Assembly: GCF_017348915.1 (NCBI RefSeq)
Contig: NZ_CP071383.1
Coordinates: 1,674,001-1,738,000, forward strand
DNA from: Leclercia pneumoniae
GTDB lineage: Bacteria; Pseudomonadota; Gammaproteobacteria; Enterobacterales; Enterobacteriaceae
Length of the DNA: 64,000 nt
Reading direction: 5' to 3'
A program made the translations under genes and the position numbers. Positions 1-9,528 of the stretch are shown piece after piece. Position 1 is the stretch's first letter; each line of letters opens with the position of its first letter. The notes beneath the pieces are model-generated. The model saw nothing but the letters and a program-made list of their open reading frames with translations, was not told the origin of the DNA and did not search any database.

Positions 1-60
1 AACGCGCAGACCATCAAAACCCAGGACCAGATCCTCAACACGCTGGTTAACCTTCGCTAA
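1..60 (+). CDS. flgE: Flagellar hook protein FlgE, C-terminal end (partial)
   Basis: Last 19 codons and stop of the hook subunit gene; the start lies outside the window. The visible tail reads NAQTIKTQDQILNTLVNLR, the C-terminal helix typical of axial flagellar proteins, which packs in the inner tube of the hook. It is followed 20 bp later by flgF in the conserved flg operon order, which supports the call. Confidence 0.9.
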   Translation, partial: NAQTIKTQDQILNTLVNLR

Positions 61-80
61 GTGGCTGACGGGATAGCTTA

Positions 81-1630
<1,550 letters not shown>

Positions 1631-1687
1631 GGTGTAGCCCGGTGCGGTAATCCCCGCACCGGCTCCCTGTTTTCGAAGATGAAGGCA

Positions 1688-2386
1688 ATGCAAAAACACG
1701 CGGCGAATCGTTATCCTATAGTGACTCTGCTGGCCGTGACCCTGAGCGGTTGCGCCTGGATCCCGTCTAAACCTTTGGTGCAGGGTGCGACCACCGCCCA
1801 ACCCGTTCCCGGCCCCGCGCCGGTCGTTAACGGCTCTATTTTCCAGACCGCGCAGCCTATTAACTACGGTTATCAGCCGCTGTTTGAAGATCGTCGTCCG
1901 CGTAACGTGGGTGACACACTCACCATCGTCCTGCAGGAAAACGTCAGTGCGAGCAAGAGCTCGTCGGCGAACGCCAGCCGCGATGGCAAAACGAATTTTG
2001 GCTTTGACACCGTGCCACGCTACCTGCAAGGGCTGTTTGGTAATGCACGTGCCGATGTCGAGACCTCTGGCGGCAACTCCTTTAATGGTAAGGGCGGCGC
2101 CAACGCCAGCAATACCTTTAGCGGCACCCTGACGGTGACCGTCGATCAGGTACTGGTGAACGGTAATTTACATGTTGTGGGTGAAAAACAGATTGCCATC
2201 AATCAGGGCACTGAGTTCATTCGATTCTCCGGTGTGGTTAACCCTCGCACCATCAGCGGCACTAACACCGTACCGTCCACCCAGGTGGCGGATGCGCGCA
2301 TTGAGTACGTCGGTAACGGCTACATCAACGAGGCGCAGAATATGGGTTGGCTGCAGCGTTTCTTCCTTAATTTATCGCCGATGTAA
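1688..2386 (+). CDS. flgH: Flagellar L-ring lipoprotein FlgH
   Basis: 232 aa from the ATG at 1688, the same length as E. coli and Salmonella FlgH. An upstream in-frame ATG at 1679 would add three residues and is less likely. FlgH forms the L-ring bushing of the basal body in the outer membrane. A lipoprotein signal is clear: a hydrophobic stretch and lipobox LSGC with the lipidated Cys at residue 22. The mature protein is Ser/Asn/Gly-rich and ends in the conserved FFLNLSPM. flgI follows 12 bp later. Confidence 0.96.
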   Translation: MQKHAANRYPIVTLLAVTLSGCAWIPSKPLVQGATTAQPVPGPAPVVNGSIFQTAQPINYGYQPLFEDRRPRNVGDTLTIVLQENVSASKSSSANASRDGKTNFGFDTVPRYLQGLFGNARADVETSGGNSFNGKGGANASNTFSGTLTVTVDQVLVNGNLHVVGEKQIAINQGTEFIRFSGVVNPRTISGTNTVPSTQVADARIEYVGNGYINEAQNMGWLQRFFLNLSPM

Positions 2387-2398
2387 GCGAGGTGACCT

Positions 2399-3496
2399 AT
2401 GTTTAAATCCCTCTTGGGTATCGCGTTGGTGCTGGTGGCAAGCTTTGCCCAGGCTGACCGTATCCGCGATCTCACCAGCGTACAGGGCGTACGACAAAAC
2501 TCCTTGATAGGCTACGGCCTGGTCGTGGGGCTGGATGGTACCGGTGACCAGACGACGCAAACCCCGTTCACCACCCAGAGCCTGAACAACATGCTCTCGC
2601 AACTGGGGATCACTGTACCCACGGGCACCAACATGCAGTTGAAGAACGTGGCGGCCGTTATGGTTACCGCGAGCTTCCCCGCGTTTGCGCGTCAGGGGCA
2701 GACCATTGACGTGGTGGTCTCTTCCATGGGTAACGCCAAAAGTCTGCGCGGCGGTACGCTGTTAATGACCCCGCTGAAAGGGGTGGACAGCCAGGTCTAC
2801 GCGCTGGCCCAGGGTAACATTCTGGTTGGCGGCGCAGGCGCCTCCGCGGGTGGCAGCAGCGTGCAGGTTAACCAGCTCAATGGCGGGCGCATCACTAACG
2901 GCGCCATCATTGAACGTGAGCTCCCGTCTCAGTTTGGTTCCGGTAATACCATCAATCTGCAGCTGAATAATGAAGATTTCACCATGGCGCAGCAGATTGC
3001 CGACACCATCAACCGCAGCCGTGGCTTTGGCAGTGCGACAGCGCTTGACGCGCGTACCGTGCAGATTCGCACCTCCAGCGGCGGCAGCAATCAGGTCCGG
3101 ATGCTGGCCGATATCCAGAATATGGAAGTCAACGTACCGTTGCAGGATGCGAAAGTGATTATCAACTCCCGTACCGGCTCGGTGGTAATGAACCGCGAAG
3201 TGACCCTGGATAGTTGCGCCGTGGCGCAGGGGAACCTCTCGGTAACGGTTAACCGCCAGGCGAACGTCAGCCAGCCTGATACGCCATTCGGTGGCGGCCA
3301 GACGGTGGTGACGCCGCAGACGCAGATCGATCTGCGCCAGGAGGGGGGGTCACTGCAGAGCGTACGTTCCAGCGCCAATCTCAACAATGTGGTACGTGCG
3401 CTTAACGCGCTGGGCGCCACGCCGATGGAGCTGATGTCGATTCTGCAATCCATGCAGACCGCAGGCTGCCTGCGCGCGAAAGTGGAAATTATCTAA
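2399..3496 (+). CDS. flgI: Flagellar P-ring protein FlgI
   Basis: 365 aa, the standard length. FlgI is secreted by Sec and assembles as the P-ring around the rod in the peptidoglycan layer, helped by FlgA. The first 19 residues form a signal peptide with the cleavage motif AQA/D. Conserved blocks include [14 protein letters not shown] and [13 protein letters not shown] just after the cleavage site. The stop overlaps the flgJ start (TAATG), so the two genes are translationally coupled. Confidence 0.97.
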   Translation: MFKSLLGIALVLVASFAQADRIRDLTSVQGVRQNSLIGYGLVVGLDGTGDQTTQTPFTTQSLNNMLSQLGITVPTGTNMQLKNVAAVMVTASFPAFARQGQTIDVVVSSMGNAKSLRGGTLLMTPLKGVDSQVYALAQGNILVGGAGASAGGSSVQVNQLNGGRITNGAIIERELPSQFGSGNTINLQLNNEDFTMAQQIADTINRSRGFGSATALDARTVQIRTSSGGSNQVRMLADIQNMEVNVPLQDAKVIINSRTGSVVMNREVTLDSCAVAQGNLSVTVNRQANVSQPDTPFGGGQTVVTPQTQIDLRQEGGSLQSVRSSANLNNVVRALNALGATPMELMSILQSMQTAGCLRAKVEII

Positions 3497-4449
3497 TGCT
3501 CGGCGATAGCAAACTGATGGCAAGTGCGGCCTGGGATGCCCAGTCGCTCAACGAACTGAAAACCAGTGCAGGTAAAGACCCGGCGGCGAATCTCCGCCCG
3601 GTTGCCCGCCAGGTTGAAGGGATGTTTGTGCAGATGATGTTGAAAAGCATGCGTGAAGCGCTACCGAAAGATGGCATCTTCAGCAGCGACTCAACCCGGC
3701 TGTACACCAGCATGTATGACCAACAGATTGCCCAGCAGATGACCTCCGGCAAGGGGCTTGGCCTTGCCGATATGATCGTCAAGCAGATGGAAGCCGCACA
3801 AGGAGTTAAGCCGGAAGATCAGCCTCAGCAGGTGCCGATGAAGTTCGACCTGCAAACGGTGACCAGTTATCAAAACCAGGCGCTAACCCAGATGGTGCGT
3901 AAGGCCGTGCCGAAAGCGCCGGAGAGCAACGATGAGCCGTTATCCGGCGACAGCAAAGACTTCCTGGCGCAGCTCTCTCTGCCCGCACGCCTGGCGAGCG
4001 AGCAGAGCGGCGTGCCGCATCACCTGATTCTGGCCCAGGCGGCGCTTGAGTCGGGTTGGGGCCAGCGCCAGATCCGTCGGGAAAACGGCGAGCCGAGCTT
4101 TAACATCTTTGGTGTGAAAGCGTCTGGCAGCTGGAAAGGGCCGACGACCGAGATCACCACCACCGAGTTCGAAAACGGTGAGGCGAAAAAGGTTAAAGCC
4201 AGGTTCCGCGTTTACAGCTCCTATCTGGAGGCACTCTCAGATTACGTTGGCTTGCTCACCCGCAATCCGCGCTACGCTGCGGTGACCCAGGCGGCGACGG
4301 CGGAGCAGGGTGCACAGGCGCTTCAGAGCGCAGGGTATGCCACCGATCCGAACTACGCCCGCAAGCTCACCAGCATGATCCAGCAGCTAAAAGCAATGGG
4401 TGAAAAAGTCAGTAAAGCCTATAGCACAGATCTTGAAAATCTGTTCTGA
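3496..4449 (+). CDS. flgJ: Flagellar rod assembly protein / peptidoglycan hydrolase FlgJ
   Basis: 317 aa two-domain protein. The N-terminal half (to about residue 150) is the rod-capping domain (QVEGMFVQMMLKSMREALPK). The C-terminal half is a GH73 beta-N-acetylglucosaminidase that opens a hole in peptidoglycan for the growing rod. The catalytic glutamate in QAALESGWG is residue 185, and the second acidic residue in SDYVGLL is residue 249; both align with the Salmonella catalytic pair shifted by one. No signal peptide is present, as expected for type III export. Confidence 0.96.
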   Translation: MLGDSKLMASAAWDAQSLNELKTSAGKDPAANLRPVARQVEGMFVQMMLKSMREALPKDGIFSSDSTRLYTSMYDQQIAQQMTSGKGLGLADMIVKQMEAAQGVKPEDQPQQVPMKFDLQTVTSYQNQALTQMVRKAVPKAPESNDEPLSGDSKDFLAQLSLPARLASEQSGVPHHLILAQAALESGWGQRQIRRENGEPSFNIFGVKASGSWKGPTTEITTTEFENGEAKKVKARFRVYSSYLEALSDYVGLLTRNPRYAAVTQAATAEQGAQALQSAGYATDPNYARKLTSMIQQLKAMGEKVSKAYSTDLENLF

Positions 4450-4455
4450 AAGTTC

Positions 4456-4496
4456 TCAAGTCCTGATGGTGTCTGCCGATAATCATCATCAGGACT
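4456..4496 (+). promoter_or_regulatory. Sigma-28 (FliA) class 3 promoter for flgKL inside an inverted repeat
   Basis: The -10 element GCCGATAA at 4475-4482 matches the FliA consensus in all 8 positions. An 11-bp spacer separates it from TCAAGTCC (4456-4463), 5 of 8 matches to the FliA -35. A perfect 10-bp inverted repeat (AGTCCTGATG at 4459-4468 and CATCAGGACT at 4487-4496) encloses the -10. There is no U-tract, so it is not an ordinary terminator. Confidence 0.8.
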
Positions 4497-4524
4497 CGTG
4501 TCTGAAAGTGTAAAAGGAACCCCC

Positions 4525-6171
4525 ATGTCCAGTTTGATTAACAGCGCCATGAGTGGCCTCGGTGCTGCACAGGCAGCGCTGAATACCGTCAGTAATAATA
4601 TTTCAAGTTACAACGTGGCAGGGTATACCCGCCAGACTACAGTGCTGGGCGCATCGAACAGCACCCTCACAGGCGGTGGCTGGGTAGGAAACGGTGTTTA
4701 TGTATCAGGAGTGCAACGTGAATACGATGCGTTCATTACCAACCAATTGCGCTCGGCTGAAAATCAGGGCAGTGCGCTAACGACACGCTATCAGCAAATG
4801 TCAAAAATTGACGATGTATTATCTGGTAACGCCAATAACTTATCTACGACAATGCAGGATTTCTTTACCAGCCTGCAGACGCTTGTGAGTAATGCAGAAG
4901 ACCCGGCTGCACGGCAAACCGTTTTGGGAAAAGCAGATGGATTAGTTAACCAATTCAAAGTTAATGATCAATATTTGCGCGACCAAGACAAACAGATTAA
5001 TACCGCTATTGGCACTAGCGTCGATCAAATAAACAATTATGCGAAGCAGATTGCTAGCTTAAATGATCAAATTTCACGACTGACAGGGGTTGGTGCTGGC
5101 GCATCTCCAAATAATTTACTCGATCAGCGCGACCAGTTAGTTAGCGAGCTGAATAAAATCGTCGGTTTGGAAGTTACTGTTCAAGACGGCAACAGTTACA
5201 ACGTCTCTTTCGGCAATGGTTATACCCTGGTCCAAGGCAGCACTTCAAATGAGCTAGCGGCAGTGAAATCGCACGCTAATACAAATCGTATTACCGTAGC
5301 CTATGTAGACAAAGTTGCAGGCAATGTTGAAATCCCTGAGAAATTACTTACCACCGGTTCCCTGGGTGGTATGTTGTCCTTCCGCACTGAAGAGCTGGAT
5401 AGCGCACGCAATACGCTGAACCAACTGGCGCTATCTTTCGCTAACGCCATGAACGAACAGCATACTAAAGGCTTCGATTCCCAAGGTAAGCAGGGAGGAG
5501 AACTGTTCAAAATCGGTAAGCCAGCCATTTATAGTAATGAGAAAAACAACGGCGATGCGGTTATCACGGCCAGTATCTCTGCCACCGATAGCAAATCCGT
5601 GCAGGCTACAGATTATAAACTCGAATACGTGGGTCCCACTTGGACGGTAACGCGGCTTTCAGATAAAACCACGCAAACACTCACGCCAGATGCTAGCGGC
5701 AATCTCTCGTTTGATGGTCTTGATATCAATATCAGCGGTAATCCAGAGCCTAAAGACAGTTTTATCATTCAGCCAGTCGTCGACGCCATTATGAATATGG
5801 ACTTGGACATTTCTGATGCCACAAAACTGGCTCTGGCTTCCGCTTCTGATAGTGGTGAAAGCGATAATCGTAACGGACAGGCTTTGCTCGACTTACAAAA
5901 TAGCAAGGTGGTTGGCGGTACGAAAACCTTCAATGATGCTTATGCGTCTCTTGTTAGCACCGTAGGCAGTAAAACGGCGACGTTGAAGACTAGCAGCACA
6001 ACCCAGAATAATGTAGCAACGCAGTTGAGCAATCAGCAGCAGTCCATTTCGGGGGTTAACCTTGATGAAGAATACGGTAACTTACAGCGTTATCAGCAAT
6101 ATTACATGGCGAACGCCCAAGTATTGCAAACAGCTAGTGCACTATTCGACGCGTTGCTCAGTATTCGCTAA
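4525..6171 (+). CDS. flgK: Hook-associated protein 1, FlgK
   Basis: 548 aa from ATG 4525. This start follows an AAGGA ribosome site and gives the family N-terminus MSSLINSAMSGL; an in-frame ATG at 4498 would add nine residues. FlgK is the first hook-filament junction protein. The N-terminus holds the axial signature NTVSNNISSYNVAGYTRQ, and the C-terminus ends LQTASALFDALLSIR. The termini and the 150-220 region are strongly conserved. The middle, roughly residues 250-430, is divergent and more A/T-rich than flgF-flgJ. It is co-transcribed with flgL. Confidence 0.96.
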   Translation: MSSLINSAMSGLGAAQAALNTVSNNISSYNVAGYTRQTTVLGASNSTLTGGGWVGNGVYVSGVQREYDAFITNQLRSAENQGSALTTRYQQMSKIDDVLSGNANNLSTTMQDFFTSLQTLVSNAEDPAARQTVLGKADGLVNQFKVNDQYLRDQDKQINTAIGTSVDQINNYAKQIASLNDQISRLTGVGAGASPNNLLDQRDQLVSELNKIVGLEVTVQDGNSYNVSFGNGYTLVQGSTSNELAAVKSHANTNRITVAYVDKVAGNVEIPEKLLTTGSLGGMLSFRTEELDSARNTLNQLALSFANAMNEQHTKGFDSQGKQGGELFKIGKPAIYSNEKNNGDAVITASISATDSKSVQATDYKLEYVGPTWTVTRLSDKTTQTLTPDASGNLSFDGLDINISGNPEPKDSFIIQPVVDAIMNMDLDISDATKLALASASDSGESDNRNGQALLDLQNSKVVGGTKTFNDAYASLVSTVGSKTATLKTSSTTQNNVATQLSNQQQSISGVNLDEEYGNLQRYQQYYMANAQVLQTASALFDALLSIR

Positions 6172-6185
6172 GGACGAGATAAAAT

Positions 6186-7139
6186 ATGCGTATTAGCACT
6201 CAAATGATGTACCAGCAGAATATGCGTGGTATCACCGAATCGCAAAGTAAATGGTTGGGTTATGGTGAACAGATGGCAACGGGGAAACGCATTAACCGTC
6301 CTTCAGATGATCCAATCGCAGCCTCACAAGCTGTGGTGCTTTCTCAGGCGCAGTCACAAAATACCCAGTTCACTCTGGCCCGTAGCTTCGCTACACAAAA
6401 AGTATCGCTAGAAGAGAATGTCTTAACTCAAGTCACTACGGCAATTCAGAGCGCACAAGAAAAGATTGTTTATGCCGGTAACGGTACGCTTAGTGACAAT
6501 GACCGCGCCTCCCTGGCCACCGACTTAAAAGGGATTCGTGATCAATTAATGAATCTTGCCAACAGTACCGATGGTAATGGCCGCTATATCTTCGCTGGTT
6601 ATAAAACGGAAAATCCGCCATTCGATATGGGTACGGGCGATTACAATGGCGGCAGTATAGGTATTAGTCAACAAGTAGACTCAGCACGCAATATGCAGAT
6701 CAGCCATACGGGAATAGAAGTCTTTGACTCTTTCACCAGTAATGCCGATCCGGAGCCAGTAGGGAGTGAGCAGGAAACCAATTTATTCAAAATTTTGGAC
6801 ACTGCAATTGACTCACTAAACACACCAATTGAAGGTAATGGTGTACAGGCAGAAACCGAAACGGCGCGTATTGATAAAGCGAACCGCGGTCTTCGTAACG
6901 CGCTTGATAATGTATTGACAGTGCGTGCAGATCTTGGGACAAAACTCAATGAACTGGATAAGTTGGATGCTCTGGGTGATGACCGTGCAATGGGGCAAAC
7001 ACTACAGATGAGCGACCTGGTTGATGTTGACTGGAACTCGGTTATCTCGTCCTACACCATGCAGCAGGCGGCACTTCAGGCTTCGTATAAAGCGTTCAGT
7101 GATATGCAGGGAATGTCTCTGTTTCAGCTGAATAGATAA
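6186..7139 (+). CDS. flgL: Hook-associated protein 3, FlgL
   Basis: 317 aa, the same length as the E. coli protein. FlgL joins FlgK to the flagellin filament. The N-terminus (MRISTQMMYQQNM ... GKRINRPSDDP) and C-terminal helix (AALQASYKAFSDMQGMSLFQLNR) are the flagellin-like D0/D1 segments; the middle is variable. It starts 14 bp after flgK and ends the operon, followed by a strong terminator at 7187. Base composition resembles flgK rather than the upstream flg genes. Confidence 0.96.
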   Translation: MRISTQMMYQQNMRGITESQSKWLGYGEQMATGKRINRPSDDPIAASQAVVLSQAQSQNTQFTLARSFATQKVSLEENVLTQVTTAIQSAQEKIVYAGNGTLSDNDRASLATDLKGIRDQLMNLANSTDGNGRYIFAGYKTENPPFDMGTGDYNGGSIGISQQVDSARNMQISHTGIEVFDSFTSNADPEPVGSEQETNLFKILDTAIDSLNTPIEGNGVQAETETARIDKANRGLRNALDNVLTVRADLGTKLNELDKLDALGDDRAMGQTLQMSDLVDVDWNSVISSYTMQQAALQASYKAFSDMQGMSLFQLNR

Positions 7140-7186
7140 CATTTTTGACCTTTAGAGTATGGCTTGAAACTGGTCATACTTTGTCT

Positions 7187-7220
7187 GCCCAACCCGTCAT
7201 CCCGGGTTGGGCTTTTTTTT
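7187..7220 (+). terminator. Rho-independent terminator of flgKL
   Basis: A perfect 10-bp stem, GCCCAACCCG (7187-7196) with CGGGTTGGGC (7203-7212), is followed by eight T. The last T residues also form the stop codon of the convergent transporter gene. Confidence 0.93.
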
Positions 7221-8433
7221 ATCCGTTTTGCGCAGCGGCGGTGGTCGTTGCGGTGCGTTCGGTCAGGCGAATCACCAGTGCGATAGCGCCGGTGAGGGTG
7301 GCCAGGGCTACTACGGCTGGCCAGCCTGCAAGGGCATACACCTTAGTACCCAGCGCAGAGCCCAGCGCCATACCGATAAATACCACGGTAAAGAGGAGGG
7401 CATTCAGACGCCCGCGCGCCTGCGGCTCAAGGCTATAAACCAGGTTCTGGTGGGCCACCAGGCTGGATTGCAGACCCAGGTCAAACCCCACCGCCGATAC
7501 GGCAATCAGAATCAGTTGACCATGAACGCCCAGCATAGGCATCAGGAACATCAGGGCAAAAGAGACGGTGACCAGTGCGGCGCCGAGCTGGGTGACTTTA
7601 CCTGCGCCCAGCTTATCAGCCAGCCCACCGGCCAGCGGAGCCGCCAGCGCACCGGCTGCCCCGGCAATACCGAATCCTCCTGCCACCGCGCTGCCCAACT
7701 GATAGCGCTCCAGCAGCATCACCGCCAGCGTTGACCAGAAGGCGCTAAAGGCGATTGAGAGGAACCCTTGCGCCAGCGCGGCACGACGCAATGCGGGGTA
7801 GCGGCGCCACAGGTGCGCCATCGAGCGCATTAATGCGGGGTAGCTAAGCGTGGAATGAATAGCGAAGCGGGGCAGAACAGCCCACATCACCACACCGATG
7901 AGGGCAATACTGGCCGCCGCCAGTTGATACATCACGCGCCAGCCAAAGGCTTCGCCAACGATGCCGCTAACGGTACGGGAGAGCAAAATCCCGAGCAGCA
8001 GACCGGTCATCACCGTGCCAACGGTTTTCCCCTGTTTGCCCTCAGGGGCAAGAATGGCCGCCGCCGGAACGATATCCTGCGCCATGGTGGCTGCCATACC
8101 AATCAGCAGGCTAACAATCAGTAAGCTGTGCAGTTCCGTGACGAGGCTACTGGCCAGTAAAACCAGCGCCAGGGCCGTGCTTTTCAGCAGAATCAGGGTT
8201 CGACGATCATGGCGATCGCCAAGCGGCAGCAGAAACAGAATGCCGATGGCATAGCCTGCCTGGGTCAGGGTAGGTACCAGCCCCATCCCTTCAATACTCA
8301 GGTGCAGGTCGCTGCCCATCAGCGGCAGCAAAGGCCGGGCGTAGTAAATCGAGGCAACGCTAAAGCCAGCGCCAATGGCGAGCAGTAAAATGACCCAGCG
8401 GCTAATGGCGTGGGCAGGGAGGGTAGTGTTCAT
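7219..8433 (-). CDS. MFS transporter, probable drug/metabolite exporter
   Basis: 404 aa, strongly hydrophobic, with about 12 predicted membrane segments in two halves. The N-terminal half has SVASIYYARPLLPLMG and, between segments 2 and 3, the loop LPLGDRHDRRT, the MFS motif A (GxLxDrxGrr type). This matches the DHA-like and YnfM-like exporter branch of the family; the substrate cannot be told from sequence. A GAGGT ribosome site precedes the ATG. It is divergent from a LysR regulator across 109 bp, a layout typical of a regulator controlling its neighbour exporter. E. coli has no genes here, so this is an accessory pair. Confidence 0.85.
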   Translation of the reverse strand: MNTTLPAHAISRWVILLLAIGAGFSVASIYYARPLLPLMGSDLHLSIEGMGLVPTLTQAGYAIGILFLLPLGDRHDRRTLILLKSTALALVLLASSLVTELHSLLIVSLLIGMAATMAQDIVPAAAILAPEGKQGKTVGTVMTGLLLGILLSRTVSGIVGEAFGWRVMYQLAAASIALIGVVMWAVLPRFAIHSTLSYPALMRSMAHLWRRYPALRRAALAQGFLSIAFSAFWSTLAVMLLERYQLGSAVAGGFGIAGAAGALAAPLAGGLADKLGAGKVTQLGAALVTVSFALMFLMPMLGVHGQLILIAVSAVGFDLGLQSSLVAHQNLVYSLEPQARGRLNALLFTVVFIGMALGSALGTKVYALAGWPAVVALATLTGAIALVIRLTERTATTTAAAQNG

Positions 8434-8499
8434 AGTGTGTACCTCAATCAGGATGTGACGCTATTCTTTCGCACCCACGCTTGCGGTGGTAGCCAGCCT

Positions 8500-8530
8500 G
8501 GTGTTAAAACACCTATACGTTAAACGTATA
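8500..8530. promoter_or_regulatory. Two abutting palindromes, candidate LysR-regulator operator
   Basis: GGTGTT-AA-AACACC (8500-8513) is followed without a gap by TATACGTT-A-AACGTATA (8514-8530). Both have perfect arms. They lie between the divergent MFS and LysR genes, ending 12 bp before the LysR ATG, so they overlap the likely LysR promoter and leader. Binding by the adjacent LysR product with autorepression is an inference. Confidence 0.55.
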
Positions 8531-8542
8531 ACAGAGGGTGAT

Positions 8543-9484
8543 ATGCAGCGTTCAGAGCGTATAGATAGGGTGGAGTTGATGCGAACCTTCGTCCGCATTG
8601 TTGAGGCAGGCTCGCTGTCTGCGGCGGCGAAACAACTTGAAACCACCCAGGCGACGGTCAGCCGCCGTTTGCAGTCTCTGGAGTCACTGCTGGGTGTGCG
8701 ACTCATTTTACGCACCACGCATGCCATGAAACTGACCGATGACGGCGAACGATGCTATCAGCACGCGGGTAGGGTGATAGACAGCTGGCTGGCGCTGGAA
8801 GATGAGATGGGCCATGCGGAAGATGAACCCGTCGGTGTGCTGCGTGTGCGGGCGCCGCACGCCTTCGGTCAGGAGCAGTTACTGGAGCCATTAACACAGT
8901 TTCTGAACCGTTACCCGCGGCTGACGGTCGAGTGGATGCTGAATGACCGTTCGGCAGATTTTATGAGTGAAAATATCGACTGCGCGATTCGGGTCGGGGC
9001 GGAGATCGATCCGGCAACGGTTTCAATCCTGCTGGCGGAGGTGCCGCGCTGCATTGTGGCCGCGCCGGAACTCCTGGCTCGCTTCGATCCTGTGCAGTCA
9101 CCTCAGGCGCTATCCGCATTGCCCTGGGTGGCATTGAACAGCTTTTATCGTCAACATATCGAGCTCTACACCGACGGAGAGACGCAACCGTTGCGTATCC
9201 CTATCTCTCCCCGCTTAAGCACTGACAGCCTGTACGTGACGCGTAAAAGCGCACTTACCGGGCTGGGGGTAGCGGTGGTGTCGAGCTGGACGGTGGAGGA
9301 AGATATTCGGGCAGGGAGGCTGGTGCATCTTTTACCGGAATGGCAGCCTGCGGCACTGCCCGTGCACCTGGTCTATCCGTGGTCGCGCTATTACCCTGCG
9401 CGCTTAAGACGTTTTCTGGAAATGATGCGTGAAGTGATGCCAGAAATAGCCGGTATGCGTAAGCCGCTGGCGCAAAAAAGGTAA
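8543..9484 (+). CDS. LysR-family transcriptional regulator
   Basis: 313 aa from ATG 8543, chosen because GAGGG lies 4 bp upstream and the winged-helix domain then begins normally; an earlier in-frame ATG at 8486 adds 19 unlike residues. The N-terminal helix-turn-helix reads SLSAAAKQLETTQATVSRRLQSLE (in two parts, about residues 20-43). The remaining 220 residues are a periplasmic-binding-like effector domain with the typical CAIRVG and GLGVAVVSSW segments. The CrgA-like subgroup of LysR is likely. Its target is probably the divergent MFS gene and itself. Confidence 0.85.
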   Translation: MQRSERIDRVELMRTFVRIVEAGSLSAAAKQLETTQATVSRRLQSLESLLGVRLILRTTHAMKLTDDGERCYQHAGRVIDSWLALEDEMGHAEDEPVGVLRVRAPHAFGQEQLLEPLTQFLNRYPRLTVEWMLNDRSADFMSENIDCAIRVGAEIDPATVSILLAEVPRCIVAAPELLARFDPVQSPQALSALPWVALNSFYRQHIELYTDGETQPLRIPISPRLSTDSLYVTRKSALTGLGVAVVSSWTVEEDIRAGRLVHLLPEWQPAALPVHLVYPWSRYYPARLRRFLEMMREVMPEIAGMRKPLAQKR

Positions 9485-9490
9485 AAAAAA

Positions 9491-9514
9491 GCCGACCCTA
9501 AAGTCGGCTTTTTT
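9491..9514. terminator. Bidirectional terminator between the LysR gene and rne
   Basis: The stem GCCGAC (9491-9496) pairs with GTCGGC (9503-9508). An A-run precedes it and a T-run follows it, so it can end both the rightward LysR transcript and the leftward rne transcript. Confidence 0.85.
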
Positions 9515-9528
9515 ATTACGCGGCGTGT

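Noticed and set aside
7145..8254. Several plus-strand frames opposite the MFS transporter
   Set aside because: The minus-strand reading gives a clear 12-helix transporter; the plus frames are hydrophilic, lack ribosome sites and follow the flgL terminator.
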